This document shows, one piece after another, positions 49,671 to 61,900 of a stretch of DNA of 64,000 nt. The notes below the pieces were generated by a model. It saw nothing but the letters and a program-made list of their open reading frames with translations, made no database searches and was not told the origin of the DNA. This DNA is from Membranipora membranacea (lineage: Eukaryota > Bryozoa > Gymnolaemata > Cheilostomatida > Membraniporidae), in assembly GCA_914767715.1 (NCBI GenBank), contig OU612073.1:312001-376000 (forward strand), given 5' to 3'. The translations under genes and the position numbers were made by a program. The number at the start of each line of letters is the position of its first letter. Within the stretch, counting starts at the first letter, position 1.

Positions 49671-52600
49671 ATGGGTAACTACATGCCAACGGGATCAGGG
49701 GAGGCAGGTACACCTGTAGATGTGGTAGACAACTCATTACATCACCACAAACCGAGCAACAGAGAGGCTCTGAAGGCAGCCACACTTGCTCGTCAGCAGT
49801 CCTATCAAAGAACAGACAGCGTGGATAGAGTCGAAAACAGCCGCGACAGTCAGTTTACCACTCCTGAAGAGAGGGGTCATAGAAAGCATATCAGGAATAT
49901 AGATTATAAGAAATATGAATACAAATTTGATAATATCGTATTTGAAGGAGGCGGTGCTAAAGGGATAGTATATGTTGGCGTCCTCGAGGTAAGGCTATGC
50001 TTCATAGAGCTAGAAATTGTTAGTCCCTTTAGTCCAGGTTCAAACCGAAGTCTAGACTTGGTTCGTCCTGTGCTACACTGTATGTTTCTCTCAAAACTAA
50101 GATTTTAACTTATCTTGATCATGTGATTTTATTATGTATCACCAATATACCCGACTATCTCATGATCATAGGCATTGGAGTGGTTCTGTCAAAATATTTC
50201 CCTCATGTGCGAGCGAATCAACAAAGAAGCTTGTTAAAGCCGCTGACTGTATCTCCCTTTAGGTATTAGAGGAGGTTGGTGTGAAGCCTAAAAGATATGC
50301 AGGAGCCAGTGCAGGTGCTATGGTAGCTGCTTTAGCTGCTGTTGGATACAGCTCATCAGAGATCAGAGAAGTATTAGAGCTGGATCTGGAGGAACTCCTA
50401 CTTGGTGAGTGGAAGTAATAGAGCAAGTATATACTTGTATATTACATGTTGGTGTCTACGCCATGTTTGATTGTTTGCGTTTGGACAAGAGATAATTTAT
50501 CAGAGTTTTAGCAGCGGACTTGGCATGGCATAGCAAGCCAGGATTGCTGCAATGCAACGCTCAAATAAACATTTTTGTGTGAATATCTTGTAGATCACAG
50601 CTGGGGATACCTTAGTTTGCTCCCAAATCTACTCAATCACTTCGGATGGAACCCAGGCAATAAGCTGACTGACAAGTTTGGTGAGCTGATTGAAGCTAAA
50701 CTAGACAACCCAGATATCACGTTCAAACAGGTATCCTACTGAGTTACTCCTTGGTTACTTTATCTTTCCAGCTGCCTCTTGTCATTTGACATTTTTTTCT
50801 GGGTCACACCAAATATCCTTATAAACTTAAGGCAAGGCAATTCACATTATTCAAGAGAGAAACATCCTGATAATTCATATAGTCCCATGTTGCTGTCTTA
50901 CACGAACAGTCACGACTTTATACACCTTATAACATGTCTGTTACTGCTTTTAGCTGTATGATCAGACCAAAGTAGAACTCTGTATAATTGCTGTGAATGT
51001 TAATATGATGAGAGCCGAGTACTTCCATGTGAAGACAACTCCTAACGTGCCTATAAAGATAGCTGTAAGGATGTCTATGTCTATTCCAGGTAGAGTTTAT
51101 ACTCATATAATAGATATCCACCATGCTATTACCTCCCGCTGTTCCTGACACTGTATCTATGTAACATAAGTATTCACAGGAAGAAAACTTCTCCTTTTTA
51201 CACAGCCACTAGCTAAATTTATTCCTTAGCTAACATTTACCCGACCTTGCAAAATTTGATGCAAGCCAACTATTAGTCAACAGCAAACTAGCTAACTAAA
51301 CCTCAGCTAACATTGACTCCCCTAGTGAAGTTTATTGTGGCTGATACTGTGGCTTGGAGCTTGTCAGATCCTGTCATCGACATAATGTATATACTGCTAA
51401 TATTTATGTACAGCAAAGTTATGACTTGTTATAACATTGCAGGTGTATTTCAGCCAGTACCATTAAAGACTAATGCTGACACAACAGATTACTATGTAGA
51501 TGGTGGTGTGTTATGTAACTATCCTATACATGCATTCGATGGTGAGTATATCCAAGACTTTCCAAGCACCTCATACCTGCACATAGCCTGTCTTGACTAG
51601 CTTTGTTCGGTGGGGAAGGGAGAACAAAGCTACCACCCTCCAAAGGGGATTTGAGACAACTCCGAACTCCCTGATAAGATAGCTGATATAGTTTTAGAGC
51701 TCTTCATTCATGAAGAGCAAGAAAGCAGTCCTACAGAACTAGCGAACTACCGAACCGAACAAAGCCTCATCTCATAAATATGTTTTTAATTTCTCTAGGT
51801 TGGTGGCTATCAATGAAGCATGAAGACAGTTTCCTCAAGAAAATCCAGCCATTGAGTGATTTCAGTAAATTCATCGATACCGATGTCAGATTTAAGGAGA
51901 GAAATGACCAAACCATAGGAGTTATCGTCTACTCAGCACGGGAACAGGATGTGATGCGGGCGAAACTGGAGGGAAGAGTTGGGCTAGAGATCACAGATAA
52001 GATGAGACCAAATACTAAACTATTCAAGTAAGATTTAAAAACTGAAAACTTATGTCGTTCAATTAAATCGTGATAATCTCCATACATAAACACTATGATA
52101 ATTGTTATAAGATGCAGTAGAGAGACTGTTGCGAAATGATTCTCATATCAAAACCTTCAATAGAATACCTAAATAGCATTGCAGAGAATTTTGATGGACA
52201 TCCATTAGGGGCTGTTTGATAATCTCACATTTAATAGCAGATCATTTAGTTATCCTTTTTTTTTAAAGAGAAAGGAGGGAAGATGTAGTCGGTAAGAATA
52301 ATGCTGCTGAACATCATGAAATATTCCTCGAAGCCATGGGACGATTTATTAAGGTAGGTTCGTTCACTGGTCATATCGGTAGTTGCAAGCTGTTTTAACG
52401 CTTTAGGCACTGAATGATGCATTATGTACTGTCTATGTTTTAATGCTTTAGGCACTGAATGATGCATTGAGTATTGTCTATGCTTAAACGCTTTAGGCAC
52501 TGAATTGTCTATGCTTTAACGCTTTAGGCACTGAACGATGTTGAGGGTTTGAATGGAAATGAAGATGACGTCACTACTAAGGATGAGCTGAAGACGGTTC

Positions 52601-53934
52601 TCAACGATGTAGTGCCAGTCACAGACTACAATCCTGAAGCCTCACAGTTTAACAGCTTCGATATCAGAATATTATTTGGGGATAACCATAATCTGGATGA
52701 GATCTTCTCTATGTTAGATCCTAATCATACAGGCACTGTAAGTCTATAAATAAAAAAGAAAATAACTTTCTTCAGTAAAATTTTATCTAATATAAAGATA
52801 AGCATTATCATTAGAATAACTTTTTTCAAAATTGTAATATGGTGATAAAAACAGAGTTACAGCATTTGGCTACCAGCTGCTCTCAGTCTATAGACTTGTA
52901 AGAGAACATCTCAGGCTAACTTGTCAGTGGACTTCAGTGAGACATAGGTACAGTACTTACGTCACATGTGTGCTATAACTGACCTTTTATTTGTTGGAGG
53001 TCACATATGGATCACTCATTAGGTTTATTAGCCATGCAGGAGTGAATATAAATACGAAATATCAGGGATATGACAGACAACAGATCAATAAACTCGGACA
53101 ATTTTTCTCTGTACTTACTAGTAGCTGGATGACAAACACTACTAAGATGTACCTCAAGGTAAGAGTCTGCACACCACTTCACCTCATCTCATCAAAAATA
53201 AAGATTTTAGGAGATAACTCCTGACAGGATAACATGTATTATCTCCCCTTGCAGCAGCCATCAGGAGGAAGGGGGGCATGAGTTATTTTCATCTTTGTAG
53301 CGGAAAAGGTTTAATTAGCAATCAGCATTGCGAAAATCCATCAACAGTAAATAAGTGTGACTCAATACTGTTATAATTATGTAATAAGCAACAGTAATAC
53401 ACATAAATAGTATGTTCTAGGCCAGCCATCTTGTTTGTATTGAGCTTTGGTAAACAAATGTTTTTACAGGCTGATGACTTCAATAGAACTATTGGTATAA
53501 ACTGTGACTACATTGATACGATGGACTTCAGCTTAGAAGAGGAAGATAGAAAGTTTGCTATACAGGTGAGTGCAAATTACAAGCAGAACTGAATAATCAT
53601 TGAGGGCTGGAAATACTATGATATTATTCAACCAGGGAGAGTGGGATATCCTCTCCCACCCTCCCTGATTCAACGATACACAAGTGTAAAAGCTGTCTTC
53701 CCTGACCAACTAGGCAGACAACTCTATAATGTTATTTTTTAACTGAAGGCAGACTATCATAGTATTACTGTATGGAAGAATATAATTAGATCATTATAGA
53801 TTATGTTACTCAAACTCGACAGTCCAACTCATAACACTCTTATTTCTTTTCTACAGCAAGGTAGAAACTCGACGATCGCTTTCCTCAAACATTTTATCTT
53901 CAATAACAAAGATAAAGTGAAGGAGAAAGTCTAA
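49671..53934 (+). CDS. Patatin-like phospholipase with C-terminal EF-hand region (copy A), 11 exons
   Basis: Exons: 49633-49988 (coding from ATG 49671), 50263-50404, 50594-50730, 50954-51089, 51443-51541, 51799-52027, 52269-52353, 52528-52737, 53000-53158, 53470-53565 and 53857-53934. The product is 562 residues. A disordered polar N-terminus (1-75) leads into the patatin domain. It has oxyanion GGGAKG (93-98), nucleophile elbow GASAG with Ser122, and DGG with Asp264, the full Ser-Asp dyad of patatin/PNPLA lipid acyl hydrolases. Residues 383-500 hold an EF-hand pair. The second loop, DPNHTGTVTYGS (446-457), ends in Ser where calcium binding needs Glu, so it is probably inactive. No signal peptide or membrane segment is evident, so it is likely cytosolic or peripheral. 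Hydrolysis of membrane phospholipid is inferred. The downstream copy is its tandem paralogue. Confidence 0.88.
51590..51775. repeat. Small inverted-repeat element in an intron
   Basis: CTTTGTTCGGT at 51601-51611 is the reverse complement of ACCGAACAAAG at 51754-51764. The neighbouring CTTGACTAGCTTTGTTCGG resembles segments near 37885 and 45925, suggesting a dispersed short element. It lies between exons 5 and 6 of phospholipase copy A. Confidence 0.4.
52401..52527 (+). repeat. Tandem copies of the 3' splice site of exon 8
   Basis: CTTTAGGCACTGAAT(or C)G is repeated with acceptor AGs at 52406, 52451, 52496 and 52527 (spacing 45, 45 and 31 bases). Only the last copy opens the EF-hand exon. Each unit contains the polypyrimidine end, the AG and the first dozen exon bases. 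Read in frame, the first two upstream copies meet stop codons, and the third shifts the frame. Confidence 0.85.
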
Positions 53935-55630
53935 TATCGGAGCCGCTTAAACTCTGCTGATACCAAAGTTCAGAAACCTACTCCAGTCATCTCTGCTGCC
54001 ATACCTGTACCTCAGTATTTTGTTACTGTGTACAATTATTGTACACGCTGCTCATTTAGCCTTGAGGCGATCGACTCATTGATCTGTTATACACACATTG
54101 ATAAAGTAGTGCTGCCAAAAATACAGATACAACACTTCACACGATGAGATAACTTCAAATTTCAGGGAGACTTCTGATCATATTATTTTACTAAGTATTA
54201 CTGTTATGATTATGACTTACCTGTTGCCAGTCTAAATTTCTGTGTTTTACTGTGTAAAAGTATATTATATTCGTAAATAAAAAGCTCAAACAAATGATTA
54301 AACAATTTTGTCAGTTAAAAGATGAAAGAATTCTGAATGTGGCTACGTTGACATAGCATTTGTTACTTTTGACTCTCTTTATTCCCGTTCTGTATGTTAA
54401 CAGTCTTGCTGGAGATTGGATGATGAAAAATAACCCCCTCCCCAATCTCCAGCACCAAACACAACCCCAATTCCATGATGACATAGGCATGACTCAAATT
54501 AAATACAGTAGTCCGTCAGTGTATTAATTTCTTCTGTTTGATAAGAAAGATTTATAACTGACTGGTCTTGAATCACTATGGGGCCATGCCTTGATCTCTT
54601 CTTCAGGTCAATGAATGGCGTGATGATATAAGAGTGAAGGTCAGTGTCTCTCACTGAACTGTGTGTTAGCGGGGAAGTATCTCAGGGATTCCCCATCTCT
54701 GTCTATGAGGAAGCTGTCAATTATTTGACTATCGTGTCGGGACTTCCCAGGATTGCTAGCTTATCCTTGGAATTGCTCACTGGTCTATTGAATACTGCTT
54801 CTCTGTGACTTATTTGTAATATTTCCATGAGTTATTTGACTCCCAAGTACCCAAGAGGTTTAAATTTAAAGTTAAAATTGCTAGTTAGGGGATGAATAAA
54901 GTTAGCTAACACTTTACTTTGAATAGTTGAGGTGGGAGTATTTATATAGAGGGTTATTAAACATTAGCTGGATTAAAATTTAGCTACTTCAGCGATGTGT
55001 GAAAAAGCGAACTATTTCTACTGAGAATACTTGTGTTCCAAATGCATGAATACAGTTCCCAGCGAGTGTATGAGGGTTTTCCCATGATTTATGGATTTTT
55101 CTTTGATTATCAATAAACTATTTTCTTTCCATTGCACATGTCAGGCTGTGTGAGAAAAATCTGTAGTAACAATCCTAACCATTATAAAATGGAAAAAAAA
55201 ACAGAATTGAATCAGTGTCATTGCCAGATGCCATAGATATTTACAGTGAATGAACCATGTTATCACCAGACAAAATGTCAGACTTTGACATGACATTGTT
55301 ATTTATAACTCAGTTTGGTGATCCAGTCATGGCTTAAATAAAAATGAGAATGAGGAAGTGATAAATCTATGTATGAGTGTTGTGCGTTGTGAGTGTTGGG
55401 TTATCCATTATCCCAGCTGCACAGATTTTACATGCTTAGGGAAACCCCCTTATCCAAATATCAGTTTCTCATATGATTTTGTCAATTAGTGACTCACGAT
55501 TGTCGGATGTGTTGATATATAACTGAGCAGATTTACAGACAAAGCTCAGAACATCACGCACAAAGCAACAACTTCTATCGTCTATAAATTCAAACTTATC
55601 GAAAATGTAAGTGGGTATATTTTGTATCAT
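53935..55630. other. Spacer between the two phospholipase genes
   Basis: It holds the 3' flank of copy A, with AATAAA at 54276-54281. No further gene was seen. I recognise no promoter element. Confidence 0.4.
54276..54281 (+). terminator. Candidate polyadenylation signal, phospholipase copy A
   Basis: AATAAA lies about 340 bases after the stop codon, with no earlier exact match noticed. Confidence 0.4.
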
Positions 55631-55635
55631 AATGT

Positions 55636-55753
55636 CACAGAGTAAGGTTGTATCCTTACTCTGTGATAATTTCTTTGTAAATTGATCACAGAGCTTTTCC
55701 TCAAGATCTTCTATCTGGTTATCTGTGTCTCATCAAGGAGTAAAATACTCCTT
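55636..55753. repeat. Paired palindromes, copy 2
   Basis: A 30-base palindrome with a two-base mismatched centre (CACAGAGTAAGGTTG and partner, 55636-55665) and AAGGAGTAAAATACTCCTT at 55735-55753. It is the same pair as at 47526-47594, in reversed order. It sits 240-350 bases upstream of the start of phospholipase copy B. Confidence 0.65.
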
Positions 55754-55996
55754 GGTCTCATACTGGTATAACAATACATTCCAATATTAGTAATTAATTA
55801 AATAGGTAATGATGGTTACATTTCTTTGGTTATTTTAAAGCACACAATTTTCATAGTATGTAATTATTGTATCCGGATTATTATTTTGGACAATCAAGGG
55901 TAGATTTACACAAGCTCATTATGAATCACATGCACCAGTGAAAATAGGACTTTTTCATCTTTATTCACTTTAGACACATATTACAGATCACATTAA

Positions 55997-58900
55997 ATGG
56001 AGAAAACCAATACCAGTCGTTGTACTAGGACAGCAATGAGCTCATTGTGTACAGGAGAGACAGCTTTGGGTCATCACTGCCACCCTATCAACAATAAGCG
56101 AGCTCTTGAGGAGGCGAGATCGATCATAGAGCAGGCTGAGTCGGAGAGTCTGAGCGGTAATGTACCAGAACAGGAGAGTCACAGAGAGGAGATTAGAGAT
56201 ATAGATTACATGAAGTATGAGTACGACTTTGAAAATATTGTGTTTGAAGGAGGCGGTGCTAAAGGAATAGTATATGTAGGAGCTCTTGAGGTGGGTGTGT
56301 TGTGAGTTATGGAGTGCGGTGTGTATGTATGTTGTATTGTATGTAGTCGGTCCTAAAATTATCGTAGAACCATCATGCTTCTCTGAATGGTTTTTCACTC
56401 ATAACTTCTGGGCTAATTGGTCAATGACCATCTTAATCTTACATTATATTATGTTATCAATGTCTCAAATTACATATTGTAGAGTTTTGAGGGTGGATGA
56501 ACATAACTTTCTGAGATATAGCCGGATAAAAAAAGCTCCTCTCAATTTTGTTAATTTGCTTGTTTTGATGGTTCCCTGCAGGTCACATGACTTCTCACTA
56601 CGTAACGTTATTTCAGTCTGATGAAAGTATTGTTGTGATAATAGCTTTCATTTCATGGTAGCGATAAAGATAGCATAGGAAACTAATCTTGAGCTATTCT
56701 ACAAACTTCATGAATTTCCATGTACACCATCTATCTGTGGCACTATAAGTTGGCACTGTATGTACTTGTGAAACGGCACACTAATAGGCACAATAACCCA
56801 CAACCACTGAATTAAATTCTTCTCATGGAATGGAAATAGTATCATAACCTTATACAATAAGAACACTCAACACAGGGACTGATCTAACGTTGTTTGATTG
56901 GCTGTCCCTACTAGCATGAATATCATAGCCTTGGAAATTGTCTCGTCTACAAATCTGCAAACAGTAATAAATTACCTTCAGCTTTGATGATTTTGGGCGT
57001 TTCTAGAATGCTACAAGGGACTGGCTTTTTTTGCAAGCCCTTTGTTTTGCAAAAGAAAGCTAATGATGCTATTCCAGATATGGAATTCAATGCCCACAAC
57101 ACTTCATGAAGGTATCATATTCTGCAGCGTAATTTCTTATTCAGTTTGGTAAATTTTATAATCATCACTGACAGGTACTAGAGGAGGTTGGTGTGAAGCC
57201 TCAGAGATATGCAGGCGCCAGTGCAGGTGCCATGGTAGCTACATTAGCTGCCGTCGGCTACAACTCATCAGAGATTAGACAAGTACTAGAGCTGGACCTT
57301 AAAGAAATATTACTGGGTGAGTGGTAGGAAATGGGCAAATGTGTTTACAGTTCATATCTACACCATACTCATATATTTTCCAAGCTTCTAGAACCAGTGT
57401 TCTGAGTGAGTGGGAACTGAGTTCCCGCAAAGAAATATAGAGGGGGAACACAGTTCCGACTGGTTTCTGTTCAAAAACAGTGTGAAGTTGTCTCTTTGGA
57501 CCAGATATCAAGCGTACTACTACAGATCCACATTTCTGAATAATTTGCTCTAGAAATTGCAAAAAATTCTCAAAACGATTTTCAGCCCGGAGAGTACCCG
57601 CAAAGAAAAAAGTCCAATTAGACCACTGTCTAGAACCTTTCCCTGCGATATTCTCTCCGCTTTCTCCTATTTTGGCTTAACTGCATTATCAAAAATTAGA
57701 ATTTGACGGAGAATAAAGCAACCACTGTAGCCTTAGTTTGTTATAGCCTTAGTCAAGGAGTCCTTAGCAACCACTGTAGCCTTAGTCAAGGGTCGTTGAT
57801 CATAATAGTGGTAATAACCTGGATTGTTCTGTGACTGTTCTGTGACTTTCAGAAGACTGATGACTTTTCTGATGACTGTTCAAGACTTTTCAGAAGTTCT
57901 GTGACTGTTCTGTGACTGAATGTTCTGTGACTTTCAGATCACACTTGGGGGTGTCTCAGTTTGCTGCCAAACATGTTGAAAAGCTTCGGATGGAACCCCG
58001 GCAAAAAACTGAGGCGAAAATTTGGTGAGCTGATTAAGAATAAGCTAGGGGACAGTAATATCACATTCAAACAGGTAAGGTTTGTCCACCAAATTCATCT
58101 TTTGTGACAATAAGTCACCTTTCACCACCGCAGTCCTGCGTGGGTGGCCGGTTCCTGCTTGATCCCAAGTTCTACCAAACTCCTCCATCGCACTCGATCT
58201 TCAGCATCTGAACCATCTGGATCAAGCCATCTAAGGTTATCCAATTTGGTTTGTTGACACATGTAAATTTGCAGAGGCTCTCCAAAGGTCCCCGATGTGA
58301 ATAAGAGCCAACTCTTATAAGTCAAGTTTTATAGAGAGGGAAACGAGTGTTCAAATATTTATTCATTCTGTCACCGTATTGACATCTTCCTGTATGACAC
58401 CCTATTTTTACAGCTTTACGATAAAACTAAAAAAGAACTTTGTATAATGGCTGTGAATGTTAATATGATGAGAGCCGAGTACTTCCATGTGAAGACAACT
58501 CCTAATGTGCCTATAAAGAAAGCTGTAAGGATGTCAATGTCTATTCCAGGTAGGATCACTCTCTCTGATTATAAAAAAAATGGACTAAATTCCTAATGAT
58601 CTTCTCTGGATAGTAATGTTGCCAATACTTGTGAATAAATATATATGTTACAATCGAGCGATCAATCAGATCTAACTGCATTGCTCTGTCATTCGTCGAT
58701 TACTTGCATGTGACATTTCCTTCTCATCAGAGCTATCTATATTGGTTCTCTTTGTTTGACACAGTGAGTTTATTTTTCAGGAGTCTTTAAGCCCGTCCAC
58801 TTACCGACCATCACAGGAAGTACTGACCTATATGTAGATGGCGGTGTACTATGTAACTATCCTTTACATGCTTATGATGGTCAGTTATAACATATAATCC

Positions 58901-61900
58901 TATCTCTAAGTGGGGTTGTGTCTTAGTTCAGGGTTAGGTATACGGGCAGAGAAGGCGGCTGGTTGACACACTATATTTGTACTATAGATATCAGCTGCTT
59001 CTGGCTGCATATTGGTAACAGTGACAGCTGCCAGCATCAGATCACATTTATTCCAATTGCCTTAATTGCAGTTGCTCCCTCCCACTGATCATGCATCAGC
59101 CTGACCAGTGGGAGGGAGCAACTCAAAATGCAGGCAAATGGACCAAACTTGGTCTAGGCCAGAACTTTCTCGACTGTTCAACGATGTTACAATCCACAGA
59201 TTAATTTTTGCTTCCGTTCCAACAATGGCTAATATAAATAGGAGAAATTTATTGAATTGATCTGCCTGTCCAATAAATCTGTCTAGTTAATTACCAGTAT
59301 TAACTTGCCTTAGTGCTTGACGGTCCTGTTTAGCCTTGTAAAGAGTCAGCGTCTGAGCTGATAGGAAGCTGAAGTCAAATTCTAGTTAGTCAGAGTAGGT
59401 CAGAATCACTGCCTTTCACACATTGCTGTGAGAGACAGGGGTTCAATACTCGGTTACTTCTACTAGGTCCTAGTCTGATACTGGTCGCTAGTCCTTTATC
59501 TGCAATTGCTTCTGGCACCGAAACCCAATATTGTCTCAGTATGCTTTGTATATATACTGCATTATTCTGTATCAACTTATTATTTTATGGCATCACATAG
59601 AGGGGCCAAGAACAATAGTAAATAAAACATAACAATGTAATGTGTAAATGTTTAACAGGTTGGTGGTTATCGATGAAGTTGGAGGACAGTTTCCTGAACA
59701 GAATTCAGCCGCTCAGCAATATCAACAAGCTCACCGATAATGATGTAAGATTTAGAGAGAGAAACGATAAATCGATCGGTTTCCTCGTTTACTCGGCACA
59801 TGAACAGGAAGTGATGAGAGCTAAGCTCGAGAAGCGAGTCGGCCTCAGACTCACACAAGATATGCGCCCAAATACTAAGCTGTACAAGTGAGTTTTGCGC
59901 AAACCATACTGACATGGAGATTACACTTTTAACATGTGTATCACTGATTTTTAGAGTCAATTTAGTAGCAGCACCTGACATGTTCCCGCCCCTTATATAT
60001 AAAGTTGACCTCGGGTTGTCACACCAAATTCCTTGAGATGGTTAACGATACTAAATGAATTAATTCACATTCTATCGATGAGAGATATACATGCAGTAGT
60101 ATATCACATGATCAGTGTGCATGCAAACAGCTGCCTCTACAATTAATGTGAAAATTCGATCGGCAAATAATGACTCAAACTTACTGTTTGCTCCTGATTG
60201 ATGTTATATTAGTTGTATTTTTGATAAAAGCAGATTTTCTGGTCTGCAGCTGAGGTAAACATCTAAAAAAATATGACCATCAACATACAAAACAGAAATG
60301 TAGGGGTTAAAACACAAACTCATTTCACTTTTTAGTATTTTATAATATATTCTGTAACCATTGATGTTTACTTTACAGAAAAAGGCAAGCTGATGTATTA
60401 GATAAAGGCAGTCACATTAAAGATCACCCCATCGTCTTTGGTGCGTTCGAGAGATTTGTAAAGGTACGTACACCATATCACCCCGTCTCTGTGTATATGA
60501 GGCCAGACCATACAGATTTTCATCTCTGAGAGTAAAGCTGATCAAGCCTGAAAGTGGAGTAAGGTTTTTTCGCTAACTACATAAACTAACCCAGCCATTG
60601 TCCCTGATAGACATAAAATGAGAAATAGGTCGATCTGAATCAGGGGAGCTCATTGGGTGAATGATAGAATAAATGTGATCATATAAATTTTTTTTACTGG
60701 TGACAATATTTACCCTGTCGATGCTGGCTGACCTCATTACTTTATACTTATAGGCTCTTCAGGAAGTAGCAGGAAATCATCAAGGTATGATTACAAGGTC
60801 AGAGGTCACCAACGTGATAACTGAGGCTAAGGTGAGTAGCATTAGGGACAGCTTATAACTTACAGTCAGTGAGATTGTCATTAAATTAAAAGCTGTCCAA
60901 ATAATGATCAGATCATTCTTAGCTGAGTGAGTGAGACATTCCATAGAAGTCTCGTGCTCAAATGGCCAACCCATCGATGGAACTACAATTGTATACATTC
61001 TGAGTGAGAAATGGTAAATTTCAGTGAGTTAGGGGTGTGACGAACTACCTTTTATAGCCAAAACACATGAGTTAAAGATTTAAAATAAATATTCTGCAAT
61101 CCACATAAAATTATGCATCCAATTACCTAGATGAAAAGCTGAAAAAGAATGTTTTTATACTATAAAATCTTTTAAAGATTTTCTCAAATTGTAAGGTAAA
61201 CGCTATGGTAAGATTGATGAACTGATGATTCGGATGGATTATTTGGTTAGCGTATGAGGCAAATGACCGAGGCTCCTTGACAGATGCGGGAATAACTCTT
61301 ATAAGATTTCTGAATCAATGTGCATGATGAAAATAAAATAACTAACTTCTCTTTCAGACTCATTTAATTTTCAATGATGACTCATTTCATTGAAATTTTA
61401 AACGCAAATTAACAGCCCTCCTCAATCTATACGGTTTCGAAATGGAAGGGGATGTGTTGCTTGCAATTAAAACTCACTCTGTGTGTCTGTGACTCAGGTT
61501 ATCCTCACTCAGTGTCATGACTCAGGATGCTTTATTTTTTGTCTAAGTATTTCATACTCCATTATTAACTCAAAACAGAAACTTCTGCAAAAGCCTGATT
61601 AATAAATGAACGACAAACTTGACTTTTGACTCCAAATATTATTTCAGCCTGTTGAGAGATATGATCCGTCAGCCACAAAGTTTAATACTTTTGACATGAG
61701 GATATTATTTGGGGAGGAGTTTGACCCGGATCACATATTTACAGAGCTCGACAGCGACAATATAGGAAAGGTAAGTTGATACGCCTCCACATCTACTAAC
61801 AATGGTGACAGATATTAAAGCTCTCCATAGCTGGCTGTGACTCGATCTCCTTATAATGATATCTGTCGCAAAAAACTGTAGTGTCACCCTTGATCCTATC

